Assembly (NCBI RefSeq): GCF_024166365.1
Contig: NC_064821.1
Location: 106,932,349-106,996,348 of the forward strand
Length of the DNA: 64,000 nt
From: Elephas maximus indicus
Lineage: Eukaryota; Chordata; Mammalia; Proboscidea; Elephantidae
Direction of reading: 5' to 3'
Within the stretch, counting starts at the first letter, position 1. Every line of letters begins with the position of its first letter. The notes beneath the pieces are model-generated. The model did not search any database. It had not been told where the DNA came from and was given only the letters and a program-made list of their open reading frames with translations. Position numbers and translations under genes: made by a program. Below, piece by piece: positions 1 through 10,455 of this stretch.

Positions 1-235
1 ATTTCCTTTTCATTGTTCTCTTTATTGGTGTATAGGAATCCAACTGATTTTTTTATGTTTATCTTGTATCCTGCTGCTCTGCTGAATCTATTAGTTTCAG
101 GAATTTTCTCTTCAAGTCCTTTGGGTTTTCTATGTACAATATCATATCATCCACAAATAAGGATACTCTTAATTCTTCATTACCAATTTGGATGGAAGAG
201 TTTTATTTTTCAATAACATTTTATCATTTCTACTA
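1..235 (-). mobile_element. L1 ORF2 fragment, antisense
   Basis: The text closely matches the antisense L1 ORF2 stretch seen again at 18,300-18,490 and 25,320-25,510 (same 'aggaatccaactgattttt' core). It is a fragment of the reverse-transcriptase gene in minus orientation, cut by the window edge on the left. The reading frame on the plus strand here is only a shadow. Confidence 0.8.
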
Positions 236-609
236 GCTGCTTTGTATTCAATATGAGACAGATAAGCCATAGACAAATGCCCAATGCTACAGGTGTAAAA
301 CCTCAAAAAAAAAAAAAGATAGTAGGAAAGAGGAACCAGAGTGAAGGGGAAACCACATTGCTACAACTATTCTAGAGAAATTTGAACAAAAGTATGAGCT
401 ACTTATTTTAAGCAATGAAAATTATGTACTTCAGAGTAAAAAATAAGCTGCTACTCCAAGTCTATAGAGAGATTACCTAGGAAAGTAATAAATAAAAGGA
501 GCATTGAGAGTGATCAGATTTAACTCCCATCTGTTGAACTCTAATCACTGTGACAATAAATTACTCTTAAAGAGCAGAACTTTAGACATGAACCAAGTTG
601 GGATTGAGT

Positions 610-703
610 ATTAAACCTGAGTTAACTACTGTATTCCTTTGGGCAAGTTGTAAAACCTTTCAGAATCTCATTTCATAATCTGTAAAATGGGGATGATACC
701 CTT
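610..703 (+). repeat. MIR fragment
   Basis: The order 'gggcaagttgtaaaacctttcagaatctcat' (read in parts), then 'ctgtaaaatggggatgatacc', follows the MIR core in the plus direction. It is old and truncated. The assignment rests on recognition of the core only. Confidence 0.6.
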
Positions 704-712
704 ATATTACCC

Positions 713-902
713 TTTGCCTCCGAGGTGATTCTGACTCACAGAGACCCTAGAGGAGCGAGTAGAGCTGCCCCATAGAGTTTCAAAGGCTGTAAATCTTTAT
801 GGAACCAAACTGCCACATCTTTCTTCTACAGAGTGGCTGGTGGGCTCGAGCCACTGACTTTTCTAGCAACCAAGCACTTAACCACTGCATCACCAGAGCT
901 CC
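713..902 (-). repeat. AfroSINE, long subfamily
   Basis: A minus-strand tRNA-derived SINE. It starts at the tail side with 'gattctgactcacagagacc' and ends with 'caccagagctcc', the complement of the SINE head. It has the extra middle block (gctgtaaatctttatgg ... cttctacagagtggctgg) that marks a longer subfamily. Confidence 0.85.
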
Positions 903-921
903 TTACCTTTATATTGCTCCT

Positions 922-965
922 ACATATATATGAGTGTGTGTGTGTGTATACATATGTATATATAA
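922..965. repeat. TG/TA microsatellite
   Basis: A short run of GTGTGTGTGTGTG followed by TATACATATGTATATATA. It lies between the SINE and unique sequence. It is a likely length-variable site. Confidence 0.8.
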
Positions 966-1094
966 AACAATACGGTATATAAAGCATGGTGTTGATTAGT
1001 AAGTATTCAAAAAGTGTTAGGTTCCTACTCCAAGAAATTAGAAAACTTCAACAGCAAGAAGATTAAAAGAATAAATCTGACAAGAGAACGAATA

Positions 1095-1453
1095 CAGGCA
1101 GTCCCCGGTTATGAACATTCAACTTAAGTACAATCCTAGTTATGAATCAACCATCATAAAGCCTATTATATTAAAATTTGAGGTACAAACGGGTGCTACT
1201 TTGCGACACACACCAAAACATTATTATTATTATTATTACTACTGTATTATGTTACTGATGTTTTAGTGTATTTGGAACTGTTTCTTTAATGTTTTTTATG
1301 CATAGAAAGGTACATTATATACTACACACTAAGACAAACATTTGACTAACTGACGTTAGACACAAACCATACCTAACTGTTCCAACTTATGTACAAATTT
1401 GACTTAAAGACAGACTTAGAAACGTAACTTGTTTGTAGCCAGGGGACTGATTG
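1095..1453. mobile_element. Mariner/pogo-like non-autonomous DNA transposon
   Basis: A 359-bp element with imperfect terminal inverted repeats. The left end begins CAGGCAGTCCCCGGTTATGAA and the right end reads, on the complement, CAATCAGTCCCCTGGCTACAA. It is bounded on both sides by a TA dinucleotide (1,093-1,094 and 1,454-1,455), the target duplication expected for Tc1/mariner/pogo elements. There is no transposase frame, so it is a MITE. Family name not determined. Confidence 0.75.
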
Positions 1454-1463
1454 TATAACATTA

Positions 1464-1617
1464 AAAAGAAACCCACAGCCATTGAGTCGATTCTGACTCA
1501 TAGTGACCATAAAGAACAGAGTACAACTGCCCCATAGGGTTTCCAAGGAGCACCTGGTGGATTTGAACTACCGACCTTTTGGTTAGCAGACGTATTAACA
1601 ACTACGCCATCAGGGTA
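1464..1617 (-). repeat. AfroSINE
   Basis: Minus-strand copy beginning in an A-rich tail right after the MITE, then 'cagccattgagtcgattctg' and ending 'gccatcagggt'. The B-box complement (gatttgaactaccgacc) is visible. Confidence 0.88.
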
Positions 1618-1745
1618 CAACACTGAGAGTGATTAAAATTAACCAAAGATTTTTGTAAAATGAAAGAAACCAATTCAAAAGAAAGGCTATGACATTAGAA
1701 TTTATTTATTTTTACACATTTTATTATAATTTTGGAGTCCATGGG

Positions 1746-2269
1746 TGTCATGGATTGAATCATGTCCCCCTAAAAATACGTGTATCAACTTGGTTAGGTC
1801 ATGATTCCCAATATTGTGTGGTTGTCCTCCATTTTGTGATTGTAATTTTATGTTGAAAGGGTTAGGTTGGGATTGTAACACCACCCTTACTCAGGTCACC
1901 TCCCTGATCCAAGATAAAGGGAGTTTCCCTGGGGTGTGGCCTGTATCACCTTTACTCTCTCAAAAGATAAAAGGAAAGGGAAGCAAGCAGAAAGTTGGGG
2001 ACCTCATACCACTAAAAAAGCAGCACTGGGAGTAGAGTGTGCCCTTTGGACCTGGGGTTCCTGCACCTGAGAAGCTCCTCGACCTTGGGAAAATTGAGGA
2101 CAAGGACCTTCCTCCAGAGCCAACAGAGAGAGAAAGCCTTCTCCTGGAGCTGACACCTTGAATTTGGACTTTTAGCCTACTTTAATGTAAGGAAATAAAT
2201 TTCTCTTTAATAAATTAAAGCCATCCACTTGTGGTATTTCTGTTATGATAGGACCAGGTGACTAAGACA
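1746..2269 (+). mobile_element. MaLR-like solo LTR
   Basis: A 524-bp element that starts TGTCATGGATTG and ends GACTAAGACA, so it has TG...CA ends, and it is flanked by a perfect 5-bp duplication ATGGG (1,741-1,745 and 2,270-2,274). It carries a poly(A) signal region (gaaataaatttctc) and the 3' block 'acttgtggtatttctgttat' typical of MaLR LTRs as I know them. Related copies are at 13,168-13,680 and 40,590-41,097. The subfamily is not assigned. Confidence 0.8.
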
Positions 2270-2274
2270 ATGGG

Positions 2275-2446
2275 TAGCCCAAATGTTTAAGCACTCTGCC
2301 TGTAACCGAAAAGTTGGCGGTTTAAATCCACCCAGAGGTGTCTCAGAAGAAAGGCCTTCTGAAAGATCACAGTCATTGAAAACCCTATGGAGCACAGTTC
2401 TACTCTGGCACACATGGGGTTGCTATGAGTCTGAATTATAATTTCA
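2275..2446 (+). repeat. AfroSINE, 'cacccagaggtg' subfamily
   Basis: Plus-strand SINE that starts right after the LTR target duplication. It has the variant middle (cacccagaggtgtctcagaa, then gaaagatcacagtcattg) and the tail 'ggggttgctatgagtctgaa'. Confidence 0.85.
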
Positions 2447-2684
2447 TTTGATCCTTATTTAAAAAGCAAACAAAAAAAACTGTCAAGTAAGCAGGGCTAG
2501 TAATATCCTTTTTTCCCCCTTTATAAACAGGAAAACAGATTTCAATAAATTAAATGAGTTAATCAAAGTCTTATAGGAGGTCCTAGACCAACGCTCATTA
2601 TTCCTAATCAGTATTCTTTCCATTATACCATGATAATTCCACACTTACAATGATTTCAGGAGAAAGCAAAAATAAATCAATATG

Positions 2685-3866
2685 GCACACTCACGTTCAC
2701 TGCAGCATTATTTACGATAGCAAAAAGACAGGAACAACCTAAGTACCTATCAACAGACGAATGGATAAACAAACTATGGTACATACACACGATGGAATAC
2801 TATGCAACGATCAAGAACAATGATGAATCTGTGAAACATCTCACAACATGGATGAATACGAAAGGCATTATGCTGAGTGAAATAAGTCAATCACAAAAGG
2901 ACAAGTATTATATGAGACCACTACTATAAAACGCATGAAAAGATTTACACACAAAAAGAAAACAGCCGGATAGTTATGAGGTAGGGGAGGGATGGGATGG
3001 AAAAACACCAAACAGACAACAGATAAGCTGTAACTTTGCTGAAGGTTAAGACAATATACCATACAGGGAAAGTCAGCACAACTTGACCAAGCCTAGGTTA
3101 TGGACACCTCATAGAAACATCCAAACTCTTTGAGGGACTGAATTACTGGGCTGAGGGCTGGGGGCCGTGGTCTTAAGTGACATCTAGCTCAACTGACATA
3201 ACACAGTTTATAAAGAAAATGTTCTACATTCTACTTCGGTAAGTAGCGTCTGGTGTCTTAAAAGCCTGTAAGCTGCCATCTAAGATAATCCACTGGTCTC
3301 ACCTTATCTGAAGAAAGAAAGAATGAAGAAAACCAAAGACAAAGGGAAAGATTAGTCCAAAGGACTAATGGACCACAACTACCACAGCCTCCACCAGACT
3401 GAGTCCAGCACAACTAGATGGTGCCCAGCTACCACCAGTGACTGCTCTGACAGGGATCACAATACAGGGTCCCGAACAGAGTTGAAGATAAATGTAGAAC
3501 AAAACTAACTCACAGAAAAACACCAGACTTACTGGCCTGACAGACTGGAGAAACCCTGAGAGTATGGCCCCCAGACACCTTTTTAGCTCGGTAATGAAGT
3601 CACTCCCAAGGTTCACCCTTTAGCCAAAGATGAGACAGGCCCATAAAACAAAATGAGACTAAATGGGCACACCAAGCCAAGGGCAAGGAAGGGAAGGCAG
3701 GAGGAGACAGAAAAAGTGATTATGGGGAAGCCAAGGTCGAGAAAGGGAGAGTATTGACACATGATGGTGTTGGCAACCAGTGTCACAAAACAGTACATAT
3801 ATTAATTGTTTAATGAGAAACTGATTTGCTCTGTAAACCTTCATCTAAAGCACACACACACAAAAA
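2685..3866 (+). mobile_element. 5'-truncated L1, sense
   Basis: The left part encodes the C-terminal end of L1 ORF2 (reads as ...EWINKLWYIHTMEYYAT... with drift), followed by about 1 kb of L1 3' UTR and an A-rich end (cacacacacacaaaaaaaa). It is flanked by the 11-bp direct repeat AAATCAATATG (2,674-2,684 and 3,867-3,877). Minus-strand frames inside it are shadows. Confidence 0.85.
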
Positions 3867-4399
3867 AAATCAATATGATGAGATTAAAGAAGCCAGTTAC
3901 CAAATAAATATCAACTAGTAGACAAAATTAAGCAGCATGTTATGAGCCTGAAAACTGTTCAATTTGCAGCTCTCTTGTAAAAGGTTTCGTTCTGGCCAAT
4001 GTTTACTATTTAGTTGGCATCAATTCAAGCAAATAACTTCCCACTATTTCTCAATTATAAAAAGCAGCACTACTTTTTTTTAATGTGAAAATGCTAAACT
4101 AATCAGAAAACCAATGATATTTCATAGTGAAGACTGACCTACGAAGTAGGTGGTCTGGGATCCTATTCCAGTTAACATCATGCCTTTGGACCTCAGTCTT
4201 GATTCACAAAATAAGTATCAATCTAGATAAGATCTCTAAAACACATTGTATTATTAATATGCCAATCTAGAATTTGGGTGAAAGCAAAAGCTGGAGAAAT
4301 AGTTAGCAAGAGACAACCCCATCTTCCTATTTCCACCATTAAAATAGCTCTCCTCTGGGAATGCTGAATTGGAAAATCTCCATTTTGCAACCATCAAAG

Positions 4400-5055
4400 A
4401 ATGTGCAGTGCGATTAATTACTTTTGTGCATGGTCTTTCTAGCCATGGGCTTGTAACTCCCACACAAGTGATTGTGTGATAGGGTAATTGTGGCCTACCA
4501 AGAGGATTGGTCAGTTTTGCCTTAAAGATAGCCAATTCCAGAGCAGAGAAGAGGAGCCCACCACCATCAAGGAAGGAAAGACCAGCAAGAGAGATCCAGC
4601 AAAGGAGACTGCACGGTGGGCTTCCTGGCTCACAGAAAGAGAAAGCTAAGTGCCTTTGGGCAGAGACTGAGGGCCAGGGAGAGGCCTGCCTGTGAGCACA
4701 GCTTGGGAGAGGTTATCCTGGTGGAAGAACTATATCCTGAGTATTCTTGAGCCTGAATCATAACTGGTACTTCCCTAATAAACCCCATAATTGTGAGTAC
4801 GGTCTGTGAGTTCTGTATGGCCATTGAAATGAATTATCAAACCCAGCAGAGAAGTAGAGTGCTGTGGGGGGAACGGTTGGTGTAAGAATTAGTAAAGATG
4901 GGGGAAAGAGGAGGCTTGTCTAGCTTCCACCTCATGGGAGTCAGCCTTGCGCTGTTGATCTTGGTTCTCCTCCCTTGTGGGGTTGGAGGAGATCAGACAC
5001 TGCCCCCACGCCATTTTTACAGAATGGTTCAAGCCAGAATCATCAGAGGATGATA
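4400..5055 (+). mobile_element. Probable LTR of an endogenous retrovirus (unclassified)
   Basis: About 650 bp of denser sequence that includes an AATAAA signal at 4,778 followed by 'ctgtgagttctgtatggcc' and a purine-rich block. The layout (enhancer-like 5' part, poly(A) signal, short R/U5-like part) suggests an ERV LTR. I could not define clean TG/CA ends or a target duplication, so the limits are approximate. Confidence 0.4.
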
Positions 5056-5863
5056 AACCTATGGGAAAATTTTTGATGAGGAACAGGATATCTATATGGT
5101 CTTAAAGTGTTTCCCCACAGACTGCTTATTAGTTGCAAAGGAAAAGATATTAACTGTATAGCGGACATTCTGTATCCCCAGATTTGAGATACGGAGACAC
5201 TATCAATTATGTAATTTTCCAGTCTGGAATGTATAACCTAAATCTAATCATAAAAAAAATCAGACAATCCCAAATGAGGAACAGTCTACTAAAATAAGGG
5301 GGGGGGGCAGGTAGTTGTAGTTTTCAAAGACAGAGAAAGCTGTGGAAATGTTCAAGTTTAAAGACTAAATGCAAAACCTGATCCTGGGATCCTGTACTAG
5401 GAGAAAATAAAGTACTTTATCTGGGTCATTTGAGAAAACTAGATTATGGACCATAGATTGAAGTATGTATATCAATATTAAAGTTACTGAAGTTTAAAAC
5501 TGAACTGTGCTTATGTTAACAGAGTATCTCTACTCTTAGAAAAAACACACGGAAGTATTTAGGGGTAAAGGACCAGTGTATATGTATTATGTATATATAC
5601 ATAAAAACAGACAGGCAGAGGCATGCAAAAGTGGACAATGATAAAGCAAGAGAGAAAATGTTAACTATTGGTGAATCTGGATGTTCTTTATACTACTATT
5701 ATTCTTGCAACTTTTCTGTAACCTTGGAATTACCTCCAAATAACAAGTTAACAAAATATCCTTTACGAAACTAATTTACACTGTTAGAAATTAGAATAGT
5801 GGCTACCCTTTGGGGCAGGATAGTGGTAAGAGAGAACGAGGGGGGCCTCTGGCACGCTGAAGT

Positions 5864-6058
5864 CTCTGGGTAGTGCAAAAGGCTACGACACTAAAAGAAA
5901 TGTTGGAGATTTAAGTCCACCCAAAGGTACCTTGGAAGAAAGGCCCGGGAATCTACTTCTGAGAAATCAGCCAATGAAAACCTGATGGAGCACAACTCTA
6001 CTCTGACACGCATGGGGTTGCCATGAGTTGGAACTGACTCCACAACAACTGGTTTCTA
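5864..6058 (+). repeat. AfroSINE, 'cacccaaaggtacc' subfamily
   Basis: Plus-strand copy from 'tctgggtagtgcaaaaggct' to 'actccacaacaactggttt'. It belongs to the same variant as 2,275-2,446, with the 'gaatctacttctgagaaatc' insert. Confidence 0.85.
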
Positions 6059-7159
6059 GCATGATGGTAATATTGTTTCTTGAGGTATGTTCAGTTTGTG
6101 AAAATTCATTTTATGTACTTTTCTGTATATGTACTTCAATAAAAAGTTTTAAAAAAGACCATTTGCCAAAAGATCGCAGCAAAATCTTCTAGAACTGGAA
6201 TCTAAATGCTTTTGCATTGCATGGATAGAAAAATGGAAAACACTTTTCCTTATATATGTTACATAATCTAGAAAGAACACTTTGAGAGCATGGATTATGT
6301 CTTCTTTTATATATCAACCATACACCTGGCAGAAGCCTGCCACATAATAAATTCTAAATAAGTAATGTATATGTCAACTGACATTGGGCTTAACTGCAAC
6401 AGTTTTAAATGATATCTATCTTAGTTGAATTTCCTTTGCCTTTTTTTTTTTTTTTTGGTCTCAATTCCTTGCCACCCACCCCCAACGTTCCTCTCTTTCA
6501 AAAAACTACCCCCATTCATCCCTACCCATATAGTTCAAGAAAATGAAACTTAGTTTGAGGATTCTGCTATAGTCCTGCATGTCCTCAGTGAAAAAAGTAA
6601 AGGAAGAATCATTTTGGCTGGAGATTACATAGCTCACACTTTTCACAACTCTCATATTTTTCTTCTATCATTCTATGCTAGGACCAGAATTTTTCATGCA
6701 TCATTTTGATGTCCCTCTCTGATCAGGACTTAGAAGTGACTCACCAACACCACCCCATTAGTCTTTGTATGTTTGAAAAGTGGAACATAGAAAAGGCACT
6801 ACCTCCGGAGGGCCACAGCCTCATGGGTGTTATGTTAGGAAGGTGGAACCCATTCCAACTTTCAGGTGGGCACCTTTGTGCAGTAAGCTGCACATCCATT
6901 TACAGAAGCCTTGCGAGTCACATTTGTCTCAGAAATTTTTTTAAAAATCAGGATAATGATTTAAAGTCATTTATTTATTTATCTACAAACTTTATATACA
7001 TCCCCAGATTCAATCAGGCAAATATATTTATACTTTACAGGAACCGATTTACTCTCTCCAAACAAGTAAACCTATCATTCTCTTTTATGGAACGCTTTCC
7101 TTTTATTTTCTTGTAGCTCTCCGCTCATCTAGGAATACTTACCTTGATAGGCCCTGAAA

Positions 7160-7320
7160 CAAAAAAAAAAACAAACCCACCGCTACTGAGTCGATTTTGA
7201 CTTACAATGACCCTATAGGACAGAGTAGAACTGCCCCATAGGGTTTCCAAGGAGCAGATGGTGGATTTGAACTGCTGACCTTTTGGTTAGCAGCCAAGCT
7301 CTTAACCATCAAAACACCTC
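7160..7320 (-). repeat. AfroSINE
   Basis: Minus-strand copy with an A-rich tail side, 'ctgagtcgattttgacttac' and the full 'ggacagagtagaactgcccc' core. The head end has drifted (catcaaaacacctcc). Confidence 0.9.
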
Positions 7321-8902
7321 CAAGTCCTTTACACTTACTAGCAACTTGATCACTTATTGATTTTGTGTATGTTTAAAAACTTATTATCCTTAAGTGGATT
7401 CAAATTTATTTTATACAAAAGAACTATCTAACTGGAGGGCAGAGCACTTTTCCAGCAGAAATTATTCTTTTTAGTTGTACAGTTTCCTTCAAAATTTCTG
7501 TAACTGCTAAGAACTCTGCAGGTTAGGAAATGCTTTTTTTGGGATAGCTAGCTCCTGCCTCCTAGTTTGAGGTTAGATACCTGAGTCATAATTGTATTCA
7601 CAGATTTCCATTATCTCTCAAATGAATGGTTGGAACTTGACTACATTTGAAAGCTGATTCTTCTTTATTTGTGTTAATTCTACTCCCTGTTTTCTGAAAG
7701 CACGATATAAAAGACTTTGAACTGTAAAACAGGCAAAACATATTTATTAATTAACTAAAAGATTCCTTGCAGTTATTTTAATTAAGCTTAATACATATAA
7801 AATACATAGATGTGTACATATTACATAATATCTGCTACATAAATCACATATATAAACTTACTGTTGAAAAACTATTTTAGGACCACGACAAAAAGTCTAA
7901 AATACAAAATTTTAACACAACTTACTTTCAAATATTTCTGTTGACTAGAATTAGGCTGATAGTATGCCGAAATATAAAAAGATAGAAGGACATCTGCTTT
8001 TTATATACAAATTCATAATTGAGAAATCAATTACTTGAATATACATCACATATATACGCCATCCCTGAAAAAGTTCTCTAACACTTTCTTTAATTCATTT
8101 ACACAGTGAATCTCTTCAAAAATAGCTTTTACTTACAAATAAAGAACATATCAATATAAGCTTATTTCTTGTCTAATAGGTAAAGCAATAATATATTCAA
8201 TGGCTATTTCTTTCTCAAAATAATACTATTTAATTGCCATCATTAGGAACCATGACAAATATGATGCTAATTAGCCCCAACCTAAATCTATTCCTTACCT
8301 CCCCCACAGCAACGTATACCCCTTTAGAAGAAAAGGCTAAACAGGGAACAATTTATTACTTTTTATCTAGTATAATACACATTTTAGAAGCTCCTCCAAA
8401 TCAGTAAATTGTTATCCATTATCAAAACACCCCACCAAGAAAATAGTGATGCATACTTAAAATCCTTACATTATTTTCACATTTCAGATGTTCCTCAATA
8501 TATTTTATAAGAACAGGAGAGATACAGTTTCTCACTGTACCTTATTACACTAAGAGTCTCTTACTCTACTTGAGTAATTAAAAATCTAACAAAAGAAGCA
8601 TCTTTGCATAACATAACTTGATAAAGGATCATCAAAACAGCCATACAAATTCCAAAGTTTAAAAAAAAAAAAGGAAATACAAACTCCCCAATTTATATAA
8701 TTAAGATAATAAGATTCTTTTTTAAATTAAATATTGACAACTCCCAGTCAATTATCCATATTTAAGTTGTTATGGAAACGAGCTAATAATTTATAACTTA
8801 GAAAAAAACACATTTATTAATTTTAGTGACCATATATTGATATATGTAATAGCTTATGTTATATTATTATATTATTTTTAAAGATGTTTCTGGAAGTCTT
8901 AC

Positions 8903-8976
8903 CATGAGCTGTGTAGTTTGTACAGTTAACTGGTTCTTGCGTGGCTTCATTTATTTTTGGATCTTTACAAATGTAT
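8903..8976 (-). CDS. TM2D1: TM2D1 exon 2 (U12-spliced upstream side)
   Basis: The minus strand encodes YICKDPKINEATQEPVNCTN followed by YTAH, which I recognise as the cysteine-containing extracellular part of TM2D1. Exon 1 ends with two bases CA; the first base here (A, 8,976) completes CAA (Gln), so the frame is kept. The exon ends CAT G before GTAAGA, a good U2-type donor of phase 1. Two sequons, N-C-T and N-Y-T, suggest N-glycosylation outside the membrane. The upstream acceptor is ...TTTCCTTAACTTTTCTTAC|, with no AG, which fits a U12-type AT-AC intron. The exon is 74 bp long. Confidence 0.93.
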
Positions 8977-9144
8977 GTAAGAAAAGTTAAGGAAATATGA
9001 TCTACATTTCAACACAAAACATCTTGTCTTAAATAACTCATATTATGTACTCATGTTTACATTTACATGTAAAGAGAGGATGCTAATTTGTCCAAGTCAA
9101 GGAGCACAACTGCAAATACACCTTTAGTGTCACTAAATATCTGA

Positions 9145-9300
9145 GCTTTAACTTATTATAGGTAAAGTCTATTTAGAGGAGCCCTGGTAGCACAGTGATT
9201 AAATGATCAGCTGCTAACCTGCTTTAACTTATTATAGGTAAAGTTTATTAACTCAGAGGAGCACTGGTGGCACAATGATTAAATGATCAGCTGCTAATCT
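9145..9300. repeat. Tandem duplication of a 76-80 bp segment carrying a SINE head
   Basis: Unit 1 (9,145-9,220) and unit 2 (9,221-9,300) both run from GCTTTAACTTATTATAGG to AAATGATCAGCTGCTAA. Unit 2 has about four extra bases (AACTC region) and a few substitutions. Each unit contains the unique flank plus the first 44 bp or so of a plus-strand AfroSINE. Confidence 0.9.
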
Positions 9301-9682
9301 GTGGGAGGTTTGAATCCACCAGCAGCTCAGCAGAAGAAAAGACCTGGCTATTTGTTCCCGTTAAGATTAAACCAAAACCCAAACCCCCTGACCTTCAGTT
9401 GATTCTGACTTATAGCGACCCTATAGGACAGAACAGAACTGCTGCCATAGGGTTTCGAAGCTGTTAATCTTTACAGAAGCAGAGTGCCACACTGTTCTCC
9501 TGCAGAGCAGCTGGTAGGTTTGAACCACTGACCTTTTGGTTAGCAGCAGAGAGCCTAACCACTGTCCCACCAGGGCTCCCCCTGTAAACCCCTGGAAACC
9601 TTATAGGGCAATTCTACTCTGTCCTATAGGGTCGCTATGAGTCAGAATCGACTGGACAGCAACAGGTTTGGTTTTCATACTG
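9256..9682 (+). repeat. AfroSINE split by another AfroSINE
   Basis: The left arm is at 9,256-9,368 (gaggagcactggtggcacaa ... ttcccgttaagatt) and the right arm at 9,581-9,682 (ctggaaaccttatagggc ... acaggtttggttt). Together they make one plus-strand long-subfamily SINE interrupted by the minus-strand copy at 9,369-9,580. Confidence 0.85.
9369..9580 (-). repeat. AfroSINE nested in an AfroSINE
   Basis: Complete minus-strand long-subfamily copy: A-rich start 'aaaccaaaacccaaacc', middle block 'gctgttaatctttacagaag', and head end 'caccagggctccc'. It interrupts the plus-strand SINE on either side, so it is younger than that copy. Confidence 0.88.
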
Positions 9683-10079
9683 CTCAGTTAGTTTCTTAGA
9701 ATCATCCAGCATTTTTTGCCAAGAAAAAAAAACTCAATAGGTTCTCAAACTTCTAGCATAATGGTGTTCGGCAAGTTAGAGCTATTCTGTGAAAACCAAA
9801 TAATGGCTACCTTTTCCCAATACACATAAAAATACGGTGAGATAGTTTTCTTAATCTTAAGAAATTCTCTCATAGAATCCTTCTTAAATCTCAGGCTTCT
9901 GTTATTAGTTTTTCTGTTCTAGAATTGGTGTAACAGTTTGTTATTTTGTACAAAAATATCTATGTTAATTTGAATATAACTCCCATTGCATTTGTTCCTG
10001 CCTTTATCAGAGCTGGGTGATAGTGGGCTGTTCCCGTTAACAATTTCACCTTCTAGATTTTTATCTGCAAATAAATAGC

Positions 10080-10275
10080 TAAGACATTCAACCCATACTG
10101 TGTGCCAGGCACTATTCTAAGTGCTTTACCTGTACTAACTCATTTTTAGCATCAGAACGGCCCTTTTAATTAGTACCATTATTTTCCCAATGAGAAAACT
10201 GAGTTCAAATAATTCGCCCAAAGTCACAAAATGAAGCAGGAATTACCCCTCTGGAAGTCTGGGCTTTGAGGATTA
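10080..10275 (-). repeat. MIR
   Basis: The order 'gtgccaggcactattctaag', 'actaactcattttt', 'gagaaaactgag' and 'cccaaagtcac' follows the complement of MIR across most of its length. Confidence 0.8.
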
Positions 10276-10285
10276 TAAGAGGTAA

Positions 10286-10455
10286 AAAACCCCAAACCAA
10301 ACCCACTGCCCTCGAGAGGATTCTGACTCATAGCGACCCTACAGGACAGAGCAGAACCGCCTCATAGAGTTTCCAAGGAGCGCCTGGCAGATTTAAACTG
10401 CCGACCTCTTGGTTAGCAGCTATACCACTTAACCACTACGCCACCAGGGTTTCCT
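10286..10455 (-). repeat. AfroSINE
   Basis: Nearly complete minus-strand copy from 'aaccccaaaccaaaccc' to 'cgccaccagggtttcc', close to the family consensus. Confidence 0.92.

Larger units (their letters stand above)
1..8902 (-). other. TM2D1: TM2D1 intron 2 (partial)
   Basis: This stretch follows the exon 2 donor (minus strand CATG|GTAAGA at 8,903/8,902) and should be the start of TM2D1 intron 2. I searched by eye for the expected exon 3 (cysteine-rich ectodomain) and the two-TM exons and did not see them, so they should lie left of the window. The contents are listed separately: L1, MIR, SINEs, a mariner-like MITE and LTRs. The remaining parts (about 240-610, 3,878-4,400, 5,060-5,860, 6,060-7,160 and 7,321-8,900) are AT-rich sequence in which I recognise no gene. 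Confidence 0.75.

Noticed and set aside
6706..7116. 136-codon frame MMSLSDQDLEV...
   Set aside because: No known domain, no splice context, and AT-rich surroundings within a TM2D1 intron. I cannot support it as a gene.
9177..9220. tRNA-like gene calls in SINE heads across the window
   Set aside because: A- and B-box text is present in each AfroSINE head, but these are tRNA-derived repeats without a foldable intact tRNA.
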